Part shown: positions 51,207 to 60,374 of the stretch, piece by piece
How positions within the stretch are numbered: position 1 is the first letter of the stretch
How the letters are laid out: the number at the start of each line of letters is the position of its first letter
Source of the DNA: Mesorhabditis belari
Taxonomy: Eukaryota > Nematoda > Chromadorea > Rhabditida > Rhabditidae
Length of the DNA stretch: 64,000 bases
Direction: 5' to 3'
NCBI GenBank assembly: GCA_958450365.1
Contig: CAUEEP010000740.1
Coordinates: forward strand, 2,297,501 to 2,361,500
The notes under the pieces: model-generated
What the model saw: the letters and a program-made list of their open reading frames with translations, nothing else
Database searches by the model: none
Told to the model about the DNA's origin: nothing
Translations under genes and position numbers: made by a program

Positions 51207-52536
51207 CACTGTAGGGCAACACTGTAGGGCGAACGATCACCTCGATACGGTGGGGTCATCGCTGGGTCCTCGACAACGACCAGGTTATGTCCCCTCTTTC
51301 TGTTGATCTTTCCTTCTTTGCAGAACTTTTGCGTAGAGTTCAAGGTCTCTAGGTAAAATTTGCCCAAAGCGATTAGATCGTTGTTATTGATTTTCGCACC
51401 GTAACTCTTGCGGAAAAGTCCCTGTAGTGACCAAGGAAGTCCGTTTCCTCTTTGATCATTTACATTTCTAGTCAGTGTACTCAGATTGCGTAATCCCATT
51501 TTTTCAATCCTTGAAAACATCTGTTTCATAGAGTCAAGTTGTTGGTGGGTAACCAGGCATATTGGAATTCCGGGTGCTACTACCATTGTTGCTGTTGGAG
51601 TTAGCTTTCTTGCTAGGTTAGCCAACTCTTTGAATAGCTGGTCTGAGGCAATTCCTTGAGATGACTCGGAAACGCCTGGGTTGATCACGATGAACAACAG
51701 CTCGATCATATTGACTTTCGAAATTAGTGAGTTCAGTTCACGTAGCCTTTTGAGGACAGGTTCACAACCCTCAGCTGTTTTTAACACATAGGTGCTGAAA
51801 CCTGAGCTCTGAACCAACTCAATTGCTTTCGTAGCCGCATCATCTGCAACAATAACAATTTGCTTGTTACTAAGTAGTGCCGCTAGTTGATCCTTTGTAT
51901 CCTGCGTTCGTTTCTCTTTTCTCCACGTCCCTTTTGATAGATTTCCCGTTAGACGCAGCGCTTCGCTTTTTGTTCTTTTTTCGTCCATGGCTTTCTCATA
52001 CATAAAGCTCCAATAGCCATTGCCTATCACCTTTGGTTTCTTGATGAGAAGTTCTGCGTATGCGTTACAGGCATCCGTTGAAAGAGCAGCATAATGTTCC
52101 ATTCCCAGTACAATGCTGGACGGAGTAACTTCGCCCCTCAGGACTTGTTGTATCAAAATTCCAAGTTCAAGCCCGTCGTCGAGGTTGTTGAAAAAATGGA
52201 ACAGTGTCTTCATATCCTCAATGACGTAGCACTTCAGATTGTCGTCGATCTCCTTGTCCCATTTGTTCGCGATTTCGGCAGCGAGAATTGGCACGCGAAG
52301 TTTTGCCGATGGATGTAAAAGATGATCCTCATTGATGACCACTCGTTCATCTTCCATTCTGAAAGTAGAATCATTTGCTTTTTGGCGTAGGGATAAGCCA
52401 TAGTTAGGTGAAGTTTCATTCTCTCACCTGTCTCCCACCGTGACGTTGATGGCCTGTTTTTGTTCCAAGTCAATGACGAGCTCGCGGTCTACAAAGTACG
52501 CTTCGCTTCAGAAGCCTCGAGCTCTGCGTCACTCAT
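51207..52536 (-). CDS. unidentified protein, about 400 residues, between kinase copies
   Basis: A candidate first exon starts at 52536 (MSDAELEASEA), and after one frame adjustment reads YFVDRELVIDLEQKQAINVT to a donor near 52427. An acceptor at about 52358 leads into a 1.1-kb open exon. The first half is helical and charged; the second half has a hydrophobic-strand pattern (KQIVIVADDA, MIELLFIVINPG, TATMVVAPGIP) that looks like a Rossmann or flavodoxin-like/SGNH-type alpha/beta fold, but without a GDS motif. I do not recognise the family. The 3' end runs into the BUB1-like exon out of frame, so the native C-terminus is lost or lies at RGDRSPYS. It could be a mobile-element ORF or a gene captured by rearrangement. 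Confidence 0.5.
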
Positions 52537-52839
52537 GACTATCGAGACTAAAATAAAAAAGCTATAAATTCGATTGAAACCAGGTGTAAAGAATCATACG
52601 ATTGGCGAAAATTTCGCTGCTGAAACCAATGCGCATAGAGACAATCCTTAGGAAAATAATAGAAAATAAATGATGCGTAAATTTTTTCAAAGTTTTTTGA
52701 ATTTTCTCAGCAACGAGTAAAGCAAATCGAATTCCTTTTATTTCTATAAATGTGCCTATGGAATGCGAACATTCTAACAGAGTTTCTAAACTTTTAGTTA
52801 AAAACCCGTAATTTTGTGCAACTTTTTGTCTCTCAGGTG

Positions 52840-53895
52840 AGTGGGCGGGGCTTCATCAGTTAAGTGGGGCTACTATTAGAAGAAATACGGTATCTTTACA
52901 CGATAAATTTCGTGTTTTTCTTTGCAATGAGAATGAATTTGGAGGCTTGGAGAATTGAATGGAAGCAGCGAAGACAAAGTTTATTTGCCGGACCGTTGCA
53001 AAACTATTAAATTAGCAAAGGTAAAAGCATAAACTGGCTTCAGCCACTATAAACTTTCAAACAAGAAATGAACTTTGAATTATTTATTGAATCAAGAACC
53101 AAAAAGAAATAAAAAAATCCAATCCTTAGCACCCAGGTTTAAAATTGGCAATGGCCATGTTGTAGCGTTTTGCTTCCTCAGCCCATTGCGTCGAGCGGAA
53201 ATTCAACCTAAAGAGAAAGTAGTTGACTGGATAGACACAAAAGTAACTTACTTGAAAGCTTCTCGATAACGTTGTCTCAAGAAGAAATGGCTTCGCACGA
53301 TGGAATGCTGAGCATTTGAGACATGACACCACGAATGTACGGAGCTTTTGGACGGCGCCTGAAATAAAACACTGTAAATATTAAAATATTAAATCATTAG
53401 TAGTACCTAGGAAGTGGTTTCTCAAACATGAAACCATTCGAATCCTCGACGACCTTTCCGTACGTCTTGAAGATTCCTACATGGAGAGATGCAGCGAAAG
53501 AGAAGTGATCCGTCTGATAAGTCCAAGGACGATCATTCTAAAGTATCCAAAATTGAAAAAAACAAAACTTCACACTTACCAGCATTTCAGGACAATCGAA
53601 GCATTGTGTTCCGGCGCGACCACTGAAGGAAGTTCCACCTGGCAGAGAAGAGAGATCAATTGCTCGACCCCAATCGATGAGACGTATGATGGGCCTTGCA
53701 GAAAGCAACACGTCGGCGCGTAGAGACAATCCTTCGGGCAATCTGAAACAACAAAGTAACTGTTTAATTTAACCACGACTCACTTTCCAATGAACATCAC
53801 ATTGTCTGGCTTTACATCTCCATGGATAATTCCGGCGGCGTGAACTTCTTCCAAAATTCGTGCGAGTTGAAGAGATCGAGTACAACACTGTAGGA
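52840..53895. repeat. segmental duplicate beta, copy 2 (partner 50149-51206)
   Basis: Direct-orientation partner of 50149-51206. This copy carries a normal-looking final kinase exon and continues at its right end into N-lobe exons, so it is closer to the ancestral arrangement. Confidence 0.9.
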
Positions 53896-54440
53896 TACCT
53901 CGCCGGTCACGTTGTTAATGCATTGCAGCATGTTGCCCATCGACAAGTACTCGTTGACAATCAGAGATGCGTTCCGGAAGATGTACATGTCGTCGATCTT
54001 CATGATGGCGAGGCTGATCTCCGTGGAAACGCGATTGTGGACGGCTAAATTTATTAATAGGAACTCCACTAGTTCATCAAACTTTACCTTGCGAAATGTA
54101 GGCTTCCCAGGCACACGATGGAACCTCGTACTAAATATAATTGTAGAGCAAAAGTTTTAAACGCTTTACCTTCAAAGCTACTGTCAATCCTTCGTCATTG
54201 CGAGCTCGATGCACCTTTGCAAAACCGCCTTCACCTAATAGCCAATCCTTGAAACCTCATCCGTATTCACGATTTGAGCTGGAGAAGGTTCCTGAAAAAA
54301 TGATTAATTACAGGTGAAAACAAGTATAATAGTTTTTTACATGGCATAATCAAATGTTACCTCTAAAGATCTTGACGCAATTAAATGTGGTGTCTTTGAG
54401 CAGCCGTTTGTAGAATAATTCCCCTTGTTCACAACCTAAA
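53126..54440 (-). CDS. bub-1: BUB1-like spindle-checkpoint kinase, C-terminal domain (copy 2), damaged
   Basis: Reading minus: an exon near 54440-54360 (EQGELFYKRLLKDTTFNCVK); the glycine-rich loop (WLLGEGGFAKVHRARNDEG) and VAL-K at 54170-54290; FRNASLIVNEYLSMGNMLQC (53890-54110); the catalytic loop HGDVKPDN; LIDWGRAIDLSSLPGG; YQTDHFSFAASLHVGIFKTY; GVMSQMLSIPSCEA; and a last exon ending NFKPGC with the stop at 53126. The HGDVKPDN loop and YQxDxFxxA motif are hallmarks of BUB1/BUBR1 kinases, which act at kinetochores. Two frame breaks are seen: one missing G before GFKDWLL and one at VTGE/VSYS. The N-terminal TPR and KEN regions are absent; upstream is duplicate alpha. It may be a fragment even if the breaks are sequencing errors. 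Confidence 0.65.
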
Positions 54441-54445
54441 AATCC

Positions 54446-54808
54446 AAACATTTATTCTTAATTAAGCGATACAAACCTTCACCTATTCGGCCAACACTTG
54501 TCTAAGTTCGGGTCAATGCCGCTTACTTCTTCCGCTTAACTCCTTAAAGGTCATAACACGCAATTCGAATAGTCTCTATGTGAAGTTTTGAAAAAATTCA
54601 TAGCCCATTGCTGCTTTTCCGACGGTCTAGATAACAAATAAACTTTTATTCAACAAGAATGAATTTGGTAAACAAACAAGAAACAGAACAAACAGAAAGC
54701 ACGTCAATGTATCACAAGCCAACTTTTGAGATCGTCTTTTTGAATGATGATGAATGATGTGACTGCAACCATGACCGTGCCGAAACTAAAATTTTGAAAA
54801 AATAAGAG
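54446..54808. repeat. segmental duplicate alpha, copy 2 (partner 48846-49212)
   Basis: Direct-orientation partner of 48846-49212. Both copies end at the same point (AAAAAATAAGAG), after which the flanks are unrelated, marking a duplication breakpoint. Confidence 0.85.
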
Positions 54809-54989
54809 TTATCAAAATCTCTATGGAATGTTATCGGCTACGATTCGAAAAAACTTGCTCATTCTTAGTTGCTTCGTTAATATCTTAGAGCATTTTTCGT
54901 AAATTTTAAAGGCCATAATGCTAGGTCATCAGCGACGAGTTACTTTGATTCTAACAGATCACACTCTAGCTTTTTACTTAAACCACAAG

Positions 54990-55700
54990 CAAATGATGAA
55001 ACCTGGTTAAATTGGCGTATAGTTGCTCTGTCGAATGCCACCACGGAAAACATCATCCGAAAAAGCGCCCAAATCCACGAACACATCGACCTCGGCGAGA
55101 TCCACAAACACGGTGAGAGGCAACTGTCCACTCTGATGCTGCTTAAAATGACGGTGGGTGTTGATCGGGTTTGGTGGACTCTAAAGTACAAGAATTATAA
55201 GCTGTAATTTCAAACCTAAGATCTCATCGATTCTATAGAAAAACTACAATCAAAGAGAAACCTGACCTGCATCATCACATTATGCAAGAGATACTTGTGT
55301 CTTCTACCTCCTGATGTACCGAAGTCTCGCGGAAACGATTCATACGTGCGATTATTCACTGGCTGAGTGTGAGCAAATCGATAGCAGACGTTGTCTCGAG
55401 GGTCGGTGATCTCGAAGTATGTGCCACCAGCAGGGAAGTGGAAGTCGATAGGGTTGGCGGGAGGGTTGCCCCGTTCTTCGACAAACATCAAGATTGGACG
55501 AGGACGTTGCACATTCATCTAAAGGAAGAAATGAAAAATCAGCCAACATCAAAAAATGAGCACTTATCACTTAACGTCACTGTGACGTGCACTTTATAGG
55601 CTTAATATTTGATTTCAATCAGCTACTGACAAAAAAGGAGATCCATAAACTGACCTTCGCTTCCGATTTCGAACCAAACTCCTTGGATCTAAAACAACCG
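54990..55700 (-). CDS. unrecognised multi-exon gene model
   Basis: Possible exons on the minus strand: IQGVWFEIGSEAK (about 55650-55690); then 55265-55518 with RPRPILMFVEERGNPPANP, FHFPAGGTYFEITDPRDN and RRHKYLLHNVMMQ; then 55010-55180 with LPLTVFVDLAEVDVFVDLGA. Acceptors (TTTAG) and donors are present. The strand-rich, charged pattern is loosely reminiscent of PCNA-like checkpoint clamp proteins, but I cannot support that. It may be continuous with the gene at 55864-56622 if the stop there is an error. Confidence 0.4.
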
Positions 55701-55863
55701 AAATTATTAAATCTGAAGAATATCAAATAGTCGTAAAGTAAAGACCAAAACACTGTCAGATAAAGAGCGCACAAGAAAATACTTGAAACTAATAACCGTT
55801 CACTGGAGCTAATTTTTACATATGAATAATCTGAAATAACAGGTTTTGATCCATGTTGGGCTC

Positions 55864-56622
55864 CTACTCGTCAACGTCTTCTTCGTCGGTGTCATACTCG
55901 TCAAAGTCCTCTTCGCCAGTGTCATCTTCGTGTTCCAAACCCCCTGACATCATTGCCGAAAAATTGCCTTCGTCAACGCGTACCTAAAATTGAATTCTGA
56001 AATTCTCGTAGCCTCGTAAAAATCCACACTTAAAATCTCAACCTAACGAATTAAATAAGTACAAGTCAAGAACTTTCACCCGCAGAAAATTTTAACACTG
56101 AACCTGTTGATAGCCGGCAACACTTGAAAGCTTCTCGACAAATCGACCCAACATCAGCACATCTTCGAATCCGGCCTGGACATTCACAAGTATTCCATAC
56201 GAAATATCTCGATCGTAGCACTAAAAGTCTATCATGAATATTGTTATTTAACCTAGATCTGGGCAAAGGTTTGCCGCCTAAGAATAGTTCCTCTAGTATG
56301 ATATTATATCACTATATGATATTATTATATTATATGAGAAATAAATATAGGAATTTATTATTGAAACAAAAAGACAGACCTCAAGCAACATTTCCGGCAA
56401 TAAGAGCTTGGAGTTGCCCAAATTTTCGACTGCGAACTTCCTTTTTTCGTTGATCGGGTAAGCAAGACGAAAAGCCTTTCCGCCATAGATCACGTCCAAA
56501 TGATTCGGTTCCACCGCGAAAGAATCGAAATCCTTCGAGAAACGCAGTTGAGGTGTCATTAAGTCACAACTAAAGGATGAAAGTGTGGGCAAAAAGCAAG
56601 GAAAAACATAATAGCAGATCAA
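55864..56622 (-). CDS. unrecognised gene model with acidic C-terminus
   Basis: Minus-strand exons: 56380-56575 (SCDLMTPQLRFSKDFDSFAV ... AFRLAYPINEKRKFAVENLG ... LLLPEMLLEV), 56105-56225 (CYDRDISYGILVNVQAGFED ... GRFVEKLSSVAGYQQV) and 55864-55983 (a Met/Ser/Gly stretch followed by a strongly acidic tail ending EEDVDE, stop at 55864-55866). Acceptors and donors are of normal type. No domain is recognised. It is divergent from the PET117-like gene that starts at 56708, so the two may share a promoter region of under 150 bp. The start codon is uncertain. Confidence 0.45.
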
Positions 56623-56707
56623 TAAAAAAGAAAAGCTATCAACGAAGTTTTTATATATGTTTTCATCTAATCGGACTTATTAGCTCAAGAACGTATTCTT
56701 CTTTTTT

Positions 56708-57043
56708 ATGGTTATGGTGGCTGGCGCAAAGAAGCTCTACGGATTCCGCGTATTCGTCGCCTCGTGTGTGCTCACAACGGTAACGATAGGTGAGCTTTAA
56801 TTGAGATAAAACTGTCGTTGATGTCAACGAGTCGTAAGATGTCATTATTTAGGTTTCGTGCTATGGGACGAGCAGAATCAACGGAATCGACGACAAGAAG
56901 GCGTTCGACAACGATTGAAAAGCGTGCAACAACAACAGAACATGACCGATTACGCTATGCAGAAACAAAAGTTGGTTTTAAATTACACAAGGTTCACTGT
57001 TTTTGTATTTAGATATGAGGAGTACAAAACAACGCACTCGTAA
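56708..57043 (+). CDS. PET117-like cytochrome c oxidase assembly factor
   Basis: Three exons encode about 75 residues: a short N-terminus with one hydrophobic segment (VFVASCVLTTVTIGFVLW) followed by a basic helix (RRQEGVRQRLKSVQQQQN) and YEEYKTTHS. PET117 proteins are small single-pass mitochondrial inner-membrane factors needed for complex IV assembly; length, topology and the RxxGVxR...Q pattern fit. Two in-frame ATGs (56708, 56714) are possible. The last intron is 42 nt, so its retention would keep the frame. AATAAA at 57155 ends the gene only about 113 nt before the next trans-splice-like acceptor, which suggests an operon with rpn-7. Confidence 0.6.
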
Positions 57044-57286
57044 TCGGTGGCGATGAAATATTGATAGCTTGAGGTTTACTCCTGTTGTAGATTAGTGTAT
57101 TTTTACGGGTATTTGTTATTTTGTTTGTACTTTCTTTTTCTTGTTGTATGAATGAATAAACGTTTTGCTTAACTTTTTAATCCGTTTTTTAGTTCGTTCC
57201 TGGCGATCGGATATTTTTTGCGTTTCAATTAATTAAAACTTCAAATGCCTCAGAATCTAATGTCACTTTTTTAGTATTCTGACAAA

Positions 57287-60215
57287 ATGCCAAGCGACGA
57301 CAAGAAAGCGCCAAAGAAGGTTGACGATGGAAATTACGATAAGGAGGTAAAATTTGAAAATCTTTGAATAATACACTGTGGTGCAAAAGTCCTGACCGGT
57401 CGCACTGTCCTATCAAATCTGAACCATTTCGCCAGAAAAAAGAACGTTAAAATTTTATGGTAAAAACGTTTTTGGATAGCTTAAACCTTCTACTTTTATA
57501 ATCCAAAGAATGAAAGCAATAACATTTTATTTAACAAAAAAATTTTGACAATATTCCGAAACGACTCAAAAAAACATGGTGCAAAAGTCTTGACCGGTTT
57601 TTTATTTCTTGATTTTTTTTTGGTATTTCTTGTCTTTCTGCATAAACTTTTTGGTTCTAATTCTATTTTTTTTAGATGCCAGGACGATATCTATCAACGC
57701 CTGACAAAGAGAAAATTGTCGAGAATCGAACAAAAGGCGTTCGCGTGAAGAATGTGATGGAAACGTTCAAGTGTTCTGAAAAAACAGTGAGACGTCTCGT
57801 GGCGCAATTCAAATCAAAAGGAAACGTTCATAGAGCCCCAAAAAGAGGTCGATCACCAATTACAACACCAAATGAGGATCGTTCGATCATCAGGGAGCAC
57901 CGAATAAACCCTAATCTAACGTCGAGCTATGGGATCAAGAAGTTGAAAGCTGTTTCTGGCAAGGATATTTCCCGATGGAGCATCAACCGTCGCTTGATTC
58001 GAGCAGGATTGCATGCAAGAAGACCAGCAAAACGACCCTTGACCATTGCAAAAACTCGGAAGCTGAGATATGATTTTGCAAAGAACTACGAGTGTTGGAC
58101 TTCCGATGACTGGGCCCGAGTCATTTTTACCGATGAGACTAGAATTAATTTATACTACCCGGACGGTAACCATTTAATCAGAAGACCAATTGGACAACGT
58201 TATAAGCTCAAATACGTTAAGCCAACGGTCAAATTCGGTGGTGGGAGTATTATGTTGTGGGGTAAGTGTTCGCCCTATTTTTTACTTACGATTTGTCTTT
58301 TTTAGGCTCGATGAATCGAAGTGTATCGGGACCGCTAGTGTTTATCGATGGAAATCTCGACGCTCAAAGGTACAAGTCAATCATAGAGAACAACTTACTT
58401 CCATTTGCAAACACGAACATGCCACAAGGATGGGCCTTATATCAAGACAACGCCCCTTGCCACAAAAGCCAATTACTGATGGGTCGAGTTGTCCGGCTTG
58501 CAAATGGAGGTAAAGTTCGCCTGCCCGGCTTTTTTGCTGCTCATCGTGTGGAATTGATCAAAGCACCTCCCTATTCGCCGGATCTGAACGTTATAGAGCA
58601 TCTTTGGGCCCATTTAAAAGCCAAACTCAAGGGACGCCGGTTCAACTCAAAGGTCGATGCTTATTTCTTTATCAGAAATGTTTGGAGACAACTTTCTTTG
58701 GGAATTCTACGTGATTTGGTCGACTCGATGCCTAGACGCATCAAGGCAGTCATTGTCGCAAAAGGAGGACCTACGAAGTATTGAATTTTCTTGTGTTTTC
58801 TTGTACCGGTCAAGACTTTTGCACCATGTTTTTTTGAGTCGTTTCGGAATATTGTCAAAATTTTTTGTTAAATAAAATGTTATTGCTTTCATTCTTTGGA
58901 TTATAAAAGTAGAAGGTTTAAGCTATCCAAAAACGTTTTTACCATAAAATTTTAACGTTCTTTTTCTGGCGAAATGGTTCAGACTTGATAGGACAGTGCG
59001 ACCGGTCAGGACTTTTGCACCACAGTGTATTTGAATGATTTTAGGTGATTTCAAAATCGCCCAACCTGGAGATCGCTCAACTGCGCTTCCTCGTCAATCA
59101 CCCTGAATTGGATCCAACTCTCAAGGCCACCAACCTCGAGCAATTGATGATCGAGATTAAAGCCAACGACATGGCCCCATTCTACAAGTTGTTGGCCGAG
59201 GAGGTGAAACTGCCATTCGACAAGGCTCTATACGATTCCATGACGGCGAAGAATCAAGAGAAAATCGAGGCCTTTGATGCGGAGATTGCCGAGAAAGCCG
59301 AGAAGAACATGGGTGAAAGTGAGGTGCGACAGGCTTGGCTAAAGAAGTACGAGTATTTCTGTCAAATCGGAGACAAGGAAAACGCCCTGAAAGCTTTCAC
59401 GAGCACTTTCGAGAAGACCGTTGGCGTTGGGTACAAGATCGGTTTGGTGTTCAATATGATTCGTGTTGGACTGTTCTTTCTGGAGCATCAACTGATGAAC
59501 AACTATGTCACCAGGGCCAAGGAGCTGATGGAACAGGGCGGTGATTGGGAACGTAAGAATCGTTTGCGATCGTACGAAGCCCTCTACAAGATGTCGATTC
59601 GAGACTTCTCCGGTGCCGCGGCTTTGTTTCTCGAAGCTGTGCCGACTTTTGGAAGCTACGAGTTGCTGAGCTATGAACAATTGGTCTTCTACACGATTAC
59701 CACATGTGTGCTGGCACTGGAGCGTCCCGATTTGCGCTCAAAAGTCATCAAAAGCAACGAGGTGCAGGAGCAGCTGACCGGTGGCGGAGAAAAAGGGACA
59801 GCTCGTCATGATGCGCGACTACCTCAACTCGTACTACGATTGTCACTACGAGAAGTTCTTCCACAATTTGGCAACTTTGGAGTCGGAGAGGTTGAAGTTC
59901 GACAGATACTTCTTCCCCCATTACAACTACTACAGCCGTGGAATGCGCCTCAAGGCTTATCTCCAATTTTTGACTCCCTACAAGACAGTTCGTTTGGACA
60001 TGATGGCCAAGGATTTCGGTGTGTCAGTGGAATTTCTGGACAAAGAGTTGCACCGCCTTGTTGCCGCTGGACAAGTGCCTTGTCGAATCGACGCTGTGCA
60101 AGGAGTCATCCACATGCACCACCCGGACACAAAGAATCGCTTGTTTAAAGTGGTCATTCGAGATGGGGATTTGGTCGCCAGTCAAATGCAAAAGTTGTCA
60201 CGGGTTCTTCTTTAA
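57287..60215 (+). CDS. rpn-7: 26S proteasome lid subunit RPN7/PSMD6, one apparent frameshift
   Basis: A PCI-domain subunit of the proteasome regulatory particle lid. Exon 1 (57287-57346) encodes 20 residues from MPSDDKKAPKK; exon 2 (59045-60215) carries the rest. The N-terminal helical repeat region includes NLEIAQLRFLVNHPELD and KYEYFCQIGDKENALKAF; the PCI domain includes MRLKAYLQFLTPYKTVRLDM, DFGVSVEFLDKELHRLVAAG and the terminal QMQKLSRV typical of the family. At about 59788-59796 a run GAGAAAAAGGG shifts the frame; one A fewer restores GEKGQLVMMRDYL. An essential single-copy gene is unlikely to be broken, so a consensus error or strain lesion is suspected. TTTTTTAG 13 nt before the ATG looks like a trans-splice acceptor. 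Intron 1 is almost entirely a Tc1-like transposon. Confidence 0.88.
57374..59027 (+). mobile_element. complete Tc1-like transposon, 1,654 bp, in rpn-7 intron 1
   Basis: Flanked by TA target duplications (57372-57373 and 59028-59029). The ends read CACTGTGGTGCAAAAGTC and its reverse complement. Terminal inverted repeats are unusually long, 57374-57598 and 58805-59027 (about 225 bp), and each contains two direct copies of TGGTGCAAAAGTCxTGACCG, one at the outer end and one at the inner end. This IR/DR layout is known from some Tc1-like groups, where the repeats bind transposase. The near-identity of the TIRs and the open transposase suggest a recent insertion. Confidence 0.92.
57676..58784 (+). 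CDS. Tc1-family transposase, 354 aa, one 44-nt intron
   Basis: Cuts and pastes the flanking element. Exon 1 (57676-58261) and exon 2 (58306-58784) join in phase at WG/SMNRS. The N-terminal helix-turn-helix pair is at residues about 5-110 (KGVRVKNVMETFKCSEKTV; KDISRWSINRRLIRAGLHAR) with a basic GRPR-like linker (APKRGRS). The DDE catalytic triad is visible: IFTDETRI, LYQDNAPCHKS and NVIEHLWAHL. Between the second Asp and the Glu there are 49 residues rather than the usual 34; the extra segment is around VVRLANGGKVRLPGFF and could include an unspliced mini-intron. No frameshift or stop is present. Confidence 0.9.
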
Positions 60216-60374
60216 AACAAACCAACAAATTTTGTCTTACTCTTTTTCTCATGTGTTATTTATTCCTTGAGATATTATCTGATCTGGTACTTTAATTTTT
60301 TGTGATGATCTTTTTTGAATGTTCGGTTTTGTCAATAAATAAATTTTCAGATGCTGGCGTCTCAGCGAATTGGG

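Noticed and set aside
58661..58892. Minus-strand open frames over the 3' TIR of the Tc1-like element
   Set aside because: They mirror the plus-strand frame over the 5' TIR and are explained by the inverted repeats.
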